Assembly: GCA_026214975.1 (NCBI GenBank)
Contig: CM047815.1
Coordinates: 75,607,299 to 75,671,298 of the forward strand
DNA: 64,000 nucleotides
Reading direction: 5' to 3'
Source: Gentiana macrophylla
Lineage: Eukaryota > Streptophyta > Magnoliopsida > Gentianales > Gentianaceae
Positions 43,977 through 54,626 of the stretch are shown piece after piece (positions within the stretch are counted from its first letter, which is position 1; each line of letters opens with the position of its first letter). The notes under the pieces are model-generated. The model was not told the DNA's origin. It saw only the letters and a program-made list of their open reading frames with translations, and made no database searches. A program made the translations under genes and the position numbers.

Positions 43977-44395
43977 ATGTCGAACAAACTAAACGTACAT
44001 TATATCCTTGAAAACAAATTTGACGAATCAAACTTTATCATCTAAGAAGAAATCTCAGAATCGTTCTAAGGCACGAGAAAATTGGCTATGTGTTGAAAGC
44101 CCATACCCAGAGGCGCCTGAAGATGCTGAAAGGCATTCTTCTGACAGTGTTGAGGCTACATGCATCATGTTCACTTTTATGACGTCGGAACTTCAAAAGT
44201 AGCATGAGTCTATGGATGCTTACACCATCATAGGTCACCTAAGAGAAATTTACGCCTCCTAGTCTCGCACTAAGAGGTACTAGGTCTCGAAGGACCTTTT
44301 TGGTTGTAAGATGACTCTAGGTACTTCGGTTAGTTCGCATGTCATAAAGATGACCGGGTACATAAAGAGGCTTGAGAAGCTGGGCCACAAGTTGG
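43977..44395 (+). pseudogene. gag: Copia gag part 1 (element E)
   Basis: ATG at 43977 after a leader shared with insert A. Readable: M-S-N-K-L-N-V-H-Y-I-L, A-T-C-I-M-F-T-F-M-T-S-E-L-Q-K (followed by a TAG), then M-D-A-Y-T-I-I-G-H-L-R-E and V-I-K-M-T-G-Y-I-K-R-L-E-K-L-G-H-K. Split at codon level by the solo LTR and continued at 46172. Confidence 0.85.
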
Positions 44396-46166
44396 TGCTG
44401 GATATACAGAAACCCAAATCCGGATCCGATCCATAATTGGATTGTCAGATCTGATTCACAGCACCGATCGAGACGCTCGATCATGCACAGCGGAAGCTAC
44501 GAATAAATTCGCATGCGATATTTCTACGATTCGATTCACAAGATTAATTAATAACTACAAGAAAGTTAGTAGATTTACCCAACCGGAGAGAGAAGCAATC
44601 GACCAAGGGAGAAGCCGCAGTCTTCCGGATTGTATCTCCTAGCGACCACTGGTGGACGTCGAACCTCGCCATAGAACCTCCTCGAATATGAACAAAAAAA
44701 CCCTAGGTTTTTCTTCTCTTAATGACTAGAACAAGAAACTAATTTTTTTCTTCTTTATTTGATAATTGGCGCAATTATGTGTGTGAAATTGTGTTGTGAG
44801 GAACTCTCTTTATATAGGAAAATAACTAGTCAAGAGAGAGTTATATTTTTCACACCACAATTACCTATTCCCATAAGGAAAAGATATTTGCCAAAAGATA
44901 AGAGATAATTCCCAAAAACTCAATCTCTTTATCTCTTTTCCATTAATTATCCAACAAATAGATAATTAATTATTTACACATATGAGATAATCTAGGAAAA
45001 TTTCTTCTCATAATTTATCCACTAAGTGTGGCGCCATTTAGTCATTAAATTTAATAGAAAATGTTTTTTCTATTTTACATATTATTTACCAAATAAATAA
45101 TATTGCATATTCATTAAATAGACCAACTATTTAATTTATTCTTGAGGTTCCATAAAACGAAAAAACACTCGCGTGTTAGAAGACAACCCGGGGACCATGG
45201 ACTTATAACTAGTAGCTACAATAAATTGAATAAAATATTCATCGAACAGAATATTTCTACTCAACTCATTAATTTCGGGATTAAGCCACCATAAATCCGA
45301 AACTAAACTCTATCGATTATAGATATATCTTATTCTCAAAACGTCGAGTCGAGTCGATAAGTGTCCATTGATATAACCATTACATATAAACTAACCCTCC
45401 ATAGACTATCTGTAATGAAGCGGGATTATTTCCGTAAACCTTCTTCAATACAAATTATCCTTATTTACCATTAACCCACTAGTGATCAATTAGTTCATAA
45501 TCAATACGAACTCCGCGGATCGATCAGTTTCTAGGATTAACAAATAAGGGGATTGTCTTTCTACTTCCCGTAGGAAGGAATGGATTTCATATTTGTGAGA
45601 CACACACTTCTCACTCATCCCAGAATAGTGCCAACGTGAAAGTGATTCGGACCGTGCCTCTTAGCGATCCTTAACGAACACATCAAACCCTATCCTGAAA
45701 CAAGTAGGAGAATGCAATCACTTCACGATTAAGGTTAATCCATATATGATCATCTTGTGATTTAATAAGATTTCTCAATCACGGAATTATATGAGAAACT
45801 CAGATTAAATCGGTACAGTCCTATATACCTACATCATATATAAATGCCTCACTTAGACAACCAATGTCGACGGTCCAGATAAGACGGTCACACCATAAAG
45901 TGTTCTTGGAGCATTAATGGTGGTTTAATCAATAGACCCCAGACTTTGATTAAGTTCACCACGGACTAACATTTCAAGTGTATCACTATAAACTTAATCC
46001 TCATGTGTGACACACACTAAGTTATATGGCTACATATGATCGACTTAGGGTTTTCAGCAGTGTATTACTTATAAGCACGAAGAAAATAATAAGATGAGAA
46101 TAAATCTGTCATATATCAATTATAAAAGCAATTATATAAATTGTCTTTCGGGCGCTACTTCCAACA
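44396..46166 (-). mobile_element. Solo LTR in element E gag (copia-like)
   Basis: 1771 bp with perfect 5-bp TSD GTTGG (44391-44395, 46167-46171). Plus-strand ends TGCTGGATATAC and CTTCCAACA. Minus orientation is favoured: TGTTGGAAG start and a CCTATATAAAGAGAG promoter (plus 44806-44820). Not related to LTR A by eye. Confidence 0.88.
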
Positions 46167-46171
46167 GTTGG

Positions 46172-46664
46172 AGAATGAATTGTGTATTTACTTGATACTG
46201 CAATATCTTCCTGACTCTTACTTGCAGTTTGTGTTGAACAACAACATGAACAAGGTTGATTTCTCTCTTGCGAAGTTATTGAATATGCTTAAGACTGCTG
46301 AGGGTATTGTGGACAAGGGCATGCAAGTGTTGCTTGTGAGGTTTTACAAGGGCAAAAAAAGGCCCAAAATAAGAACAAGAAGGCTAAGGATCCTCCCAAG
46401 CAGAAGCCCACGATAGCCAATGACGAGCCAAATGATGGTTGCTTCCATTATGGCCAGCCTGGCCATTGGAGAAGAAACTGCAAAACCTTCTTGAGTACCA
46501 AGAAGAACAAGCATGAGGATGCTTCGACTTCATGTATGTTTATGATTGAGATCAATGTTGGTTATTCTAAGTCTGACCTTTGGGTATTAGATAATGGATG
46601 TGGTTCACATAATTTTACGAATATGCATGGACTAAGAAGAACTAGAGATTTGAAGATAGGAGAG
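46172..46664 (+). pseudogene. gag: Copia gag part 2, zinc knuckle and protease start (element E)
   Basis: Continues as L-E-N-E-L-C-I-Y-L-I-L-Q-Y-L-P-D-S-Y and L-L-N-M-L-K-T-A-E-G. The knuckle reads C-F-H-Y-G-Q-P-G-H-W-R-R-N-C, so its second Cys is Tyr. The protease active site reads W-V-L-D-N-G-C-G-S-H where the family has D-T-G. Interrupted at 46665 by a solo LTR A. Confidence 0.85.
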
Positions 46665-48640
46665 TGTTGAAATAGTGTCCTAAACCCAATCGGGTTGGAC
46701 CGGATCCGACCGGGTCGGATCATTTCTACTATTTCTTTATGTTTATACATATATTAAATGGCTTTTATGTTGTCGTATATATGTTCTTTTAAAGGACCAA
46801 TTGTGAATTGTTATATGATAACGTCCTTAGTGTTAAACTGTGATAGAGAAACCATGATAGGCGATTATGGTTGATGAGATCTCTAATCACTTTAATAAGT
46901 TTGATACTTAAATGTCTCTAGGCGATGTACTATTAAACAGGGCATTGATAGTATGAACAGGCTAGCAGCACGATAGATGTCTTCTGTCTTTAAAAGCGAG
47001 GATAGATCTCGTCTATCGAAGTGTAGAGACACTTGGGTATGCGTGGGCGTGTATTAGAGAATGCGTCGTTAGGCCGACCCCACTTACACGATATAAGTGT
47101 CACACTATATGTGGCGGTTGTGTAATTATCCTTAGGACCGAGTCTTCTTGGCATCACGGTGTGGATTGTCATGCTTTGACACTATTGAGGTTTCCACAGC
47201 CACGGGCGATCATGCGGTAGTGATTGGGTATGATCTTGAAGCATCGCGGAGTATACATGATTGGTCGTCCGGGAATCGCGTATCCTATGATTGGGATCGA
47301 ATATCCGAAATGGCCTTCTTATAAGGAATGTCTTACTCTCGTGAATCTTTGCAAAGTGGGAGTAAACGAGTTACTTTGAGAGAGCATGATATCCAGATTA
47401 TAAGATACGATCGTTAATGTTTGACACTTTCGACGTACGACCGTATGGATATTATTACAAATGATAGGATTGTAAGTTACACGGTAATCGCTTTTCACAT
47501 GAAAGGTAGTAGTCATTGCATTTGACTCTTCCGATGATTGGGGTCACGGTGTGTTGCTAGACGCTATCCTGTGATCGTTAGGTATGAAGGGCATTTTCGT
47601 AATTTGCACTTTGTGTCTACGGCCAACATATTCGGAAGCCTATCGGGTCACACACATAAGAACATCTAGCTGGATTAAAATGTGGTTATAGATGATAACC
47701 AAATAAGGAAAGTTTATCTCGTACTATAAAGGTTATAGTGGTAAATTAATATGGTGGTATTTATTTATTGTGAATAAATCAAATACAAGATATTAATTAA
47801 GTTGATTAATTAAATACACTTATATTGATAAGTGGCGCCACATATGTGTATAAGTGATACACTTGGATTGTGCAATTTAATTAATGATATTACCTATTAT
47901 TAATATTAGATATTAATAAAATAAAATAATATTGATGTATTATGCATATGTGCGTGTGTGCAATGGTGCAAGTTGGTGCTATGCATGCGCATGTGTGTAT
48001 GTATATAATATATAGATTTATATGTGTTATTTATATATGTGATATATACACATGTGTAAATTGATTTATGGTAATAAAATAAAGATAGTCAATATTAGAT
48101 ATTGACAATATATTGGGAATATTCAATATAAGATATTGACAATATCCTAGATTTATTTAATATGAGATATTGTAATAAATGAGATAAATCAATCAATTAT
48201 ATTTTCCTTATTTTATTGGGAAAATGTTTTCTTCTCCTCCACACCTCTTGGGCGCCACATCCATTATAAAAGGGAGGTGGGTGTCAAGCTCTTTTGTACA
48301 ACACAATTCCAAGAACTAATAGTTCTTGTGTAAAATAGAGAGCATCCTATAGAGAGTTGGAGAGAGGGGAAAAAGGCCGGTCTAGCAACCGGAGTTTTCC
48401 AATAGCAATCCATGATGGGATTCCGGCGGGCTGCTCGTGTGGACTAGCGGTAGAGGCCGAACACTTGGGCGGCTCTATGCAGAACTACTCTCCTTAGACG
48501 GTCAAAGCGTCGATCTTTTAGATCAACCAAGGTAACCACCGTCTACTACCTGTTTGTTTATTGCTTAAACGAAGTCGATCTTGGGTCGATAGGAAATAAA
48601 TTTTTGAATTCCGCTGCGTTCCCGCGTAGATTTCCTAACA
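46665..48640 (+). mobile_element. Solo LTR A (third copy)
   Basis: 1976 bp, TGTTGAAATAG..TTTCCTAACA, perfect TSD GAGAG (46660-46664, 48641-48645), no interior. Same family as LTRs A1/A2 but more diverged, with insertions around 47800-47830. TATAAAAGGG at about 48265. Confidence 0.93.
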
Positions 48641-48645
48641 GAGAG

Positions 48646-49595
48646 ATGGACCTGCGCGTAGGGAATGAAGCAAGTGTTGTTGCCCTGGCCATAGGAGTTT
48701 ATTTTCTTTCATTGCCCGGTGGGCTAGTACTTGAATGAAATAACTGTTATTTTGGCCATGCTCTTATGATGAGCATTATTTCTATTTGTTGTAGAAGGAT
48801 TTTCCTTCACTTTCAAGAATAATTGTTGTTTTTTTCACGTGATGGAATGTTCTATTGTACTAGAAAACTGAATAATGGTCTCTACGGAATAGATATGAAT
48901 GTTGATATACTTAATATAAACAACAAGAAAGCTAGAACTGATGACTTGAATGATCCTACTGATGGCACTGTTGACTTGGCCATACAAATAAAAATCGCAT
49001 TTCCAAACTCCATAAAACTGGATTATTGGATCATTTTGATTATGAATGATATGAGACATGTGAAGCTTGTATACTAGGGAAAATGACAAAGTCACCGTTT
49101 AGTGGCACAGGGATAGGATCCAATGAATTACTTGAGCTCATACATACTGATGTATGCGGCTCAATGTCACTCCAAGCCAAAGGAGGATAATCATATTTAT
49201 CACCTTCACTGATGACCATTCCCGTTATGGTTATGTGTACTTAATGAGTACAAGTCTGAAGCCTTTGAAAAGTTCAAAGAATTTAGAAGTGAAGCTGAGA
49301 AACAACTAGGTAATGAACTTAAAACCCTTCGATCTGATCAAGGAGGTGAATACTTATATGGTGAGTTTCAAGATTATTTAAAAGAGAATGGGATTCTCAG
49401 AATGGACCTCTCCTGGCACGCCACAAATGAATGGAGTGTCTGAAAGGAGGACGCGTACCATGTTAGAAAAGGTACGGTCCATGATGAGCTATGCAGTTCT
49501 TCCAAAATTGTTTTGGGAGTATGATCTCGAGACATCATCTTACACACTTAACCGAGTTCCATCAAAAGTGGTTGAGTCTACACCTTATAAATAAT
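48646..49595 (+). pseudogene. pol: Copia protease end and integrase (element E)
   Basis: Resumes with D-L-R-V-G-N-E-A-S-V-V-A (protease flank). G-L-Y-G-I-D-M and a degenerate pre-integrase follow, then H-T-D-V-C-G-S-M (first catalytic Asp, 49145), D-D-H-S-R-Y-G-Y-V, L-R-S-D-Q-G-G-E-Y (second Asp, 49330) and, after frameshifts, G-T-P-Q-M-N-G-V-S-E-R-R-T-R-T (Glu, 49418-49460). L-N-R-V-P-S-K closes the domain. All three acidic residues survive, but in different frames. Confidence 0.88.
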
Positions 49596-49769
49596 TAAAT
49601 GGAAGAGACCAATGCAAGGTCACCTAAAGACTTGGGGATGCCAAGCTTATGTGAAGCGGGCTATGCTTGAAAAGTTGAAGCCTATATAGGTCTGACAAGT
49701 GTCTATTTATGGGATATCCTAAGGAAACTAAAGGATACCAATTTTACCACACAGGAGAACAAAAGATGT

Positions 49770-51000
49770 TTGTCTTCAGGACCGGCCACTTTCTAGAGTA
49801 AGAGTTCATTATGGAAAGGGCCAGTGGGAGTAAAATTGATTTTGAAGAAATTCAAGAATCAATTATGGACAATAGTCAATTGATGAAAATGGAGCAGGCA
49901 CCACATGCTGATGATCAGATGCAAACCCCTGCTCAAAACACACAGAAACCTAGAAGATCCACCAAGAAATGTTGTGAACTAGATAGGTACACTGGCATAT
50001 ACCTCATGAAAGATGAGGAACCTAAAACTTACGAGGAGGTGATGATGAGGTCTGACAAGGAGAAATGGCTAAAAGACATGAAACCTTAGATGGAGTCCAT
50101 GAAGGACAACCAGGTTTGGAACCTAGTTGACCCACCTGAAGGAATCGATCCTATTATGTGTAAATGGGTATTTAAGATAAAGACAGACATGGATGGTAAT
50201 GTATTTACCTACAAGGCTAGGTTAGTGGCAAAAGGTTATAAGCAAAGATATATGATGAAACCTTTTCGTCTATGGACATACTAAAGTCCGTTAGGATTTT
50301 GCTTGCTATTGCAGCATACCATGATTATGAGATCTGGCAGATGGATGTGAAAACAACATTCTTTAATAGAAATTTGTTTGAGGAAGTGTATATGACACAA
50401 CCTGAGGGCTTCACCTCAGATGATGCAGAAATGGTATGTAAACTACAAAGGTCCATTTATGGACTCAAGCATGCTTCTTAGAGTTGGAATCTTCGTTTTG
50501 ATGAGACAATAATTCAATTTGATTTCATCAAGAATGAGGATGATCCATGTGTTTACAAGAAGGTTAGTGGAGTGCCATAGTTTCTTAGTACTTTATATGG
50601 ATGACATATTGCTTATATATAGAGAATGATATTTGTATGTTATAGTCAGTCAAATTTTGGTTATCCAAGAATTTCTCTATGAAATACATGGGAGAATTTC
50701 TCTATTTTGTTATATTCTAGGTATTAAGATCTATAGAGATAGATCTAAGAGGTTGTTTGGTATGTCACAATCCATCTACATAGACGGGATGCTAAAGAGA
50801 TTTAGCATGGAACAATCCAAGAGAGGGTTGTTGCCCATGTCACATGGGGTCTATGTGTCGAAGGAAATATCCCAAGATTGAGGAGGAGAGGGCACACATG
50901 AGTAGGATCTATTATACCTCGGTTATAGGGTCTATCATGTATGACATGTTGTGTACAAGACTGAATGTCTCGTACCCTCTGAGTATGACTAGTAGGTACC
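49770..51000 (+). pseudogene. pol: Copia reverse transcriptase (element E)
   Basis: A linker with R-R-S-T-K-K and R-Y-T-G-I-Y-L, then N-Q-V-W-N-L-V-D-P-P-E-G, C-K-W-V-F-K-I-K, K-A-R-L-V-A-K-G-Y-K, I-W-Q-M-D-V-K-T-T-F-F-N, S-I-Y-G-L-K-H-A-S, catalytic L-Y-M-D-D-I-L-L-I (Met for Val) at about 50592-50620, and I-L-G-I-K-I-Y-R-D-R-S-K-R. TAG stops follow K-P (50087-50089) and H-A-S. Several frameshifts. Relics of the same motifs are seen in insert A. Confidence 0.9.
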
Positions 51001-51590
51001 AGGAAAATCCATGTGAGGGTCACTGGATTGGAGTTTATAATATCCTTAAGTACATGAGGCATACTAAGGATATGTTCTTGGTTTATGGGAACTCCGATTT
51101 GGTAATCCGAGGTCATACGTATGCATGTTTTCAAACTTACAAGGATGACTTCAAGTCACAATGTGGGTTTGTTTTCACACTCAATGGTGGAATAGTTAGC
51201 TGGAAGAGTTCCAAGCAAGAGACTACTGCAGACTTTACAATGGAAGCCGAGTATATTGCAGCCCTAGAGGCCGTGAAGAAAACAGTTTGGATGAAGAAGT
51301 TCATTACTGAACTTGGTGTGGTTTGCTCTATTGATGGTCCAGTTTCACTATACTGTGACAACAATAGGGCAATTGCTCAGTCAAAGGAACCAAGGTCTCG
51401 TTAGAAGTCCAAACACATACTGCGGCGCTATCACTTGATTGGGGAGATAGTTGATAGATGTGACGTGCAGATAGAGAAAGTCCACACGGATGATAACATG
51501 GTTGATCCGTTAACCAAGGCTTTATCACAGGTTAAGCATGAGAAACATGTTCACAAGCAATGGCTTAGACATCAGTGCGATTGGCTTTAA
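51001..51590 (+). pseudogene. pol: Copia RNase H (element E)
   Basis: Y-N-I-L-K-Y-M-R-H-T-K-D-M-F-L-V-Y-G, C-G-F-V-F-T-L-N-G-G-I-V-S-W-K-S-S-K-Q-E, M-E-A-E-Y-I-A-A-L-E-A, L-Y-C-D-N-N-R-A-I-A-Q-S-K-E-P-R-S-R and, after a TAG, S-K-H-I-L-R-R-Y-H-L-I and V-D-P-L-T-K-A-L-S-Q. Catalytic residues are largely kept. One open stretch covers 50844-51404. Confidence 0.9.
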
Positions 51591-51604
51591 GCCAAGTGGG
51601 AGAT
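51591..51604 (+). other. Element E polypurine tract
   Basis: GCCAAGTGGGAGAT, identical to the tract of insert A, directly before the 3' LTR. Confidence 0.85.
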
Positions 51605-52068
51605 TGTTGAATTAGTGTCCTAAACCCAATCGATTAGAGTCTATGTAGTTTATATAATATTATTATTATAAATAGAAAATGTATTTTTGTTATTATATAT
51701 TTTGTTTATTGCATAAGCCAACTTATTATTGTATATATGATATCGTCCCCAATATCAAAATGTGATAGAGAAATCATAATAGTTATTATGATTGATGAGA
51801 TATCGACTCATTGTAAATGGTTTGATACTTAAATATCTCTACTCGTATGTACTATTAAATGAGACATTAATAGTACGGTTTAGACTAGAGCGTATTAGAT
51901 GTCTTCTATCTTACGAAGATAGTCATAGATCTCATCTATCAAAGTGTAGAGACACTGGGATCATGCGTGGACATGTATTAGAGAATGCGTCGTTAGATTG
52001 ACACCGCTTACTTTAATAAGTGTCACACTATGTGATAGTTGTGTAATTATCCTTAGACCGAGTCTTCA
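51605..52068 (+). repeat. Element E 3' LTR, truncated
   Basis: Starts TGTTGAATTAGTGTCCTAAA and parallels the first 600 bp of LTR A with deletions, ending at GACCGAGTCTTCATAAC where homology stops. The remaining two-thirds of the LTR are missing. Confidence 0.8.
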
Positions 52069-52086
52069 TAACACACGAAAGAGAAA

Positions 52087-52189
52087 TCCTCGAAGTAAGC
52101 ACACGATGGGTCTTTGAAAGGATTGATGTCACGAAACTAGTACCCTTACCGAAATAAAATCCTCAATAAGCACCGATGATGGGTCTTTA
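52087..52189 (+). repeat. Direct repeat pair of about 30 bp
   Basis: ATCCTCGAAGTAAGCACACG at 52087 and ATCCTCAATAAGCACCGATG at 52160, each followed by ATGGGTCTTT, 73 bp apart. The second leads into the RT fragment. Confidence 0.6.
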
Positions 52190-52311
52190 AGAATAAGTTA
52201 GATGAAAACGGTAAAGTCATCCCAAAAAAAGCTAGACTTGTGGCCCAAAGCTATACTTTAAAGAAATGCATCGATTTTGATGAGACCTTCGCCGCAGTTT
52301 CTAGACTTAAG
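52186..52311 (+). pseudogene. Copia RT fragment
   Basis: About 42 codons: F-K-N-K-L-D-E-N-G-K-V, K-A-R-L-V-A-Q-S-Y, I-D-F-D-E-T-F-A-A-V-S-R-L. This is the K-A-R-L-V-A-Q-G-Y to E-T-F-A-P-V-A-R-L block of copia RT, with the G and P altered. From a different copia lineage than element E; both ends are truncated. Confidence 0.8.
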
Positions 52312-52319
52312 TATGTGTC

Positions 52320-52698
52320 CTCTGACCACCGGAGTACAGTATATTGCCATAGAATATAGTTAGATCGATCCGGTTTCATTGTGTTAACCTGATTGAGATG
52401 GCCGTAGTAGGGTGCTTGAGAGAAATGGGAAGAGGACTACATTTTGGGAGGTGAATGAGGAGGAATCATCGGAGATCCTAGTTGAAACGATGGGAAAACC
52501 GGTGGATTTTAGGTGCTTGCTCGAACAATGGAACTGGTGTATTTAGATCTGATCGAGCTGAGACGGTCCTCCCGAGCTCAGAAATGTATTAGGATCAACT
52601 GAGCTCATGCTTGAAATGGTAGACACAAGCGGAACTATGATTCGTGTTGGCGGAGGAGCGGTGGTCACATGCGTTATTGCTGACGACGACTGCATCAC
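52320..52698 (-). pseudogene. gag: Copia gag N-terminal fragment
   Basis: On the minus strand, a Ser-rich start (M-Q-S-S-S-A-I-T-H-V) just after the PBS, then after a frameshift V-N-T-M-K-P-D-R-S-N-Y-I-L-W, the K-L-x-R-x-N-Y-x-x-W motif that opens copia gag. Cut off after about 130 codons. Confidence 0.7.
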
Positions 52699-52710
52699 GC
52701 TCTGATACCA
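52699..52710 (-). other. Copia primer binding site
   Basis: Minus-strand TGGTATCAGAGC, a perfect initiator tRNA-Met complement, between LTR and gag. Confidence 0.85.
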
Positions 52711-52932
52711 AGAAAGATGATCAAAGAGAATTGATAATTTGCTATTTCCATTAATTGAATACTTGATTACACCACTCTTTTTTTTAATTTCTAAATAGAC
52801 ATATTCATAACAACCTATATACTAACAAATCACAGAAGGTAAGCTAACAAAATATTCTCCTCAATCCAGATAGGACACTTGGCACACCATTATTATCCTA
52901 GTCATTATGCCATATCATCACTTCTCTTAACA
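52711..52932 (-). repeat. 5' LTR of minus-strand copia fragment
   Basis: About 222 bp on the minus strand from TGTTAAGAGAAG to a pyrimidine-rich end next to the PBS. The exact end is uncertain because no CA precedes the PBS. Confidence 0.6.
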
Positions 52933-53044
52933 GTTGACGATCTAATAATATAAGCATCTTATAGTAGGACCATGCCGACCCTAAACAAGAGTTACAGGTT
53001 AGAAACTTATCTCATAAGCATTGATCTAATGAGTTAAATCACTC

Positions 53045-53272
53045 TGGGTGCCATCATACCAGCACTAATGCACCGGATCCTAATTAGAACTCCGAAGTTA
53101 AATCACTCAAGATGTCATCATACCAGCACTAATCCACCGGATCCCATCAGAACTCCAATGTTAAGCGTGTTTGGGCGAGAGTAGTATTAAGCTCCGGACT
53201 TAAGCGTGCTTGTACAAATGTAGTACTAGGATGAGTGACCCCCTGAGAAGTCCTTGTGTTGCATGCATCCCT
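53045..53272 (+). repeat. 5S rRNA-derived sequence, partly duplicated
   Basis: A first partial copy (53045-53100) covers the 5' half of a plant 5S gene (ATCATACCAGCACTAATGCA, CCGGATC, AGAACTCCGAAGTTAA). A second, longer copy (53110-53272) includes GGCGAGAGTAGTA, CTAGGATGAGTGACC and GAAGTCCTTGTGTTGCAT, but carries an internal duplication. Too disrupted for a functional 5S gene. Could be a dispersed 5S pseudogene or derive from a Cassandra-type TRIM, whose LTRs contain 5S sequence; no Cassandra LTR ends were found. Confidence 0.75.
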
Positions 53273-53419
53273 ATTTTATAAAAAAATTGAATTAAATCAC
53301 TCTTCTATTATGTGCTATATCAATACTCAAAACATTTATTCCGTTATAAACAACAACAACGAATAAAGAAACAAAATTAATTTATTACATTTAAATGGAT
53401 GTCTGCACCGAGTAAGACT

Positions 53420-53865
53420 TTATAAAGGGGGTGGCGATGGAACTAATTGCTTAGAAGGCTTTCCTGCTTGTGGTGTTGGTGGCTGGCTGGCAATTGTCGC
53501 AACTCTTTTTATCTCAAAATATTCTAACACGCCGCCGCCGACGGCCCCCTCCTTTAATCCCCAACGCTTCTCCTTACGACAGTTGCAAATTATCTTTCTA
53601 TGCAATTCTTCACTGCAGCATGATGATGTTGAAATAGCCTCCACGCCTACTTTGCAGGAATTAAGATTGCTTAACCCATCAGATATATATATATATATAT
53701 ATATATATGGTGAAACAGAACCGGTTTTATATAAAAACAGACGGAATATGAATGAGAAAACAAAAGATCGATGAAAGAAAGAATTTTACCTGAAGATGAA
53801 ACAGAATCAATGAGAATCAAATGAAATGTTAGAACAAAAGCCAGCATTATTACATTCATAGCCAT
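53420..53865 (-). CDS. Putative small secreted peptide precursor, two exons
   Basis: Exon 1 53865-53790, intron 53789-53650 (140 nt, GT..AG, containing an AT microsatellite), exon 2 53649-53420 including TAA; about 101 residues. Exon 1 encodes a typical signal peptide (MAMNVIMLAFVLTFHLI, then cleavage near S-V-S-S-S), and its donor CAG/GTAAAA is good. The frame joins exactly (phase 1). The mature part has a C-C..C-N-C cysteine set, a basic R-K-E-K-R-W stretch and a Pro-rich C-terminus (A-G-K-P-S-K-Q-L-V-P-S-P-P-P). The overall form suits an extracellular signalling or defence peptide, but I do not recognise the family. A TATA-like box lies 141 bp upstream. The splice model is inferred from sequence only. 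Confidence 0.55.
53683..53708. repeat. (AT)13 microsatellite
   Basis: 26 bp of alternating AT inside the predicted intron of the peptide gene; expected to be length-polymorphic. Confidence 0.95.
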
Positions 53866-54005
53866 GAAGCTTAATTAGAGTTGTTGAAGAATAGCTGCCA
53901 ACGTATTTAGTTGTCAAATTGCAGATAGCAAAGAGGTGCCAATATATACAACGATGAAGATGGTTGACTTCATAGATATTTGGTAACCACATGCACTGGT
54001 ATTAG

Positions 54006-54014
54006 TATATATAA
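54006..54014 (-). promoter_or_regulatory. TATA-like box of peptide gene
   Basis: Minus-strand TTATATATA about 141-149 bp before the predicted start codon, compatible with a 5' UTR of roughly 110 nt. No further elements are claimed. Confidence 0.4.
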
Positions 54015-54278
54015 CCGTACTTACTGCCACTTGAATTTAAATTAATTGCTGACAAAGACTCTAAACCAGTTTTATTCAATAATAATTAATTAAGGGAACG
54101 CTGTAGGAGTCTTCCATATGGCAATCTCAAAGGTTAATGAGAGTCACCAATTACATTGCATGTTGGATGTTGAGCAAATCAGGATGAAAGCTTGAATTGA
54201 AAGCATATTTTTTGAGAATCAGGTTGCTGAAGCATGTGAAGACAAACCAAGTTTTCATTGTGACAAGTTCTGTAAATA

Positions 54279-54542
54279 ACTCCCTCCGTCCTAATTTGTT
54301 TTGGGACTTTTTGAAACTCTAAAAATTTAAGGGACATCATTTATTAGTCTGTCTAGTCATTAAAAACATGACTACTTTACAATTATGTCCTTCTTTAATT
54401 GTCCTTTAACATCTTAATAAATGTAGATATTTAGGCATTTTAGTAATTTAAGAAGAATCTTTTAGACTAAGTATTAGTTATGAGACTTATTTTAGGACAT
54501 CCATAAATTGAATAAGTCTCAAACAATTTGGGACGAAGGGAG
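54279..54542. mobile_element. Stowaway-like (Tc1/mariner) MITE
   Basis: Termini ACTCCCTCCGTCC and, reversed, ACTCCCTTCGTCC, with TA at the left flank and TA at or near the right, about 264 bp, no ORF. CTCCCTCCGT ends are diagnostic of Stowaway. It lies about 415 bp upstream of the peptide gene start codon. Confidence 0.88.
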
Positions 54543-54626
54543 TATCTAATAACATGCATTAGGGATTTCCCACCGTTTGGTGAAGAATAAGAAGAAAGGA
54601 CAATAGTCTGGATGCTTGGTGAGACG

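Larger units (their letters stand above)
43715..52068 (+). mobile_element. Ty1/copia element E, 5'-truncated, interrupted by two solo LTRs
   Basis: Leader, gag, protease, integrase, RT, RNase H, PPT and start of the 3' LTR are in copia order on the plus strand. There is no 5' LTR; the 3' LTR is cut after 464 bp. Solo LTRs at 44396-46166 and 46665-48640 split it. Its leader, PPT and LTR start (TGTTGAATTAGTGTCC) resemble insert A, so it is a better-coded cousin of that family. Numerous stops and frameshifts make it inactive. Confidence 0.88.

Noticed and set aside
53045..53272. Functional 5S rRNA gene
   Set aside because: The first copy lacks the 3' half and the second has an internal duplication and altered control region.
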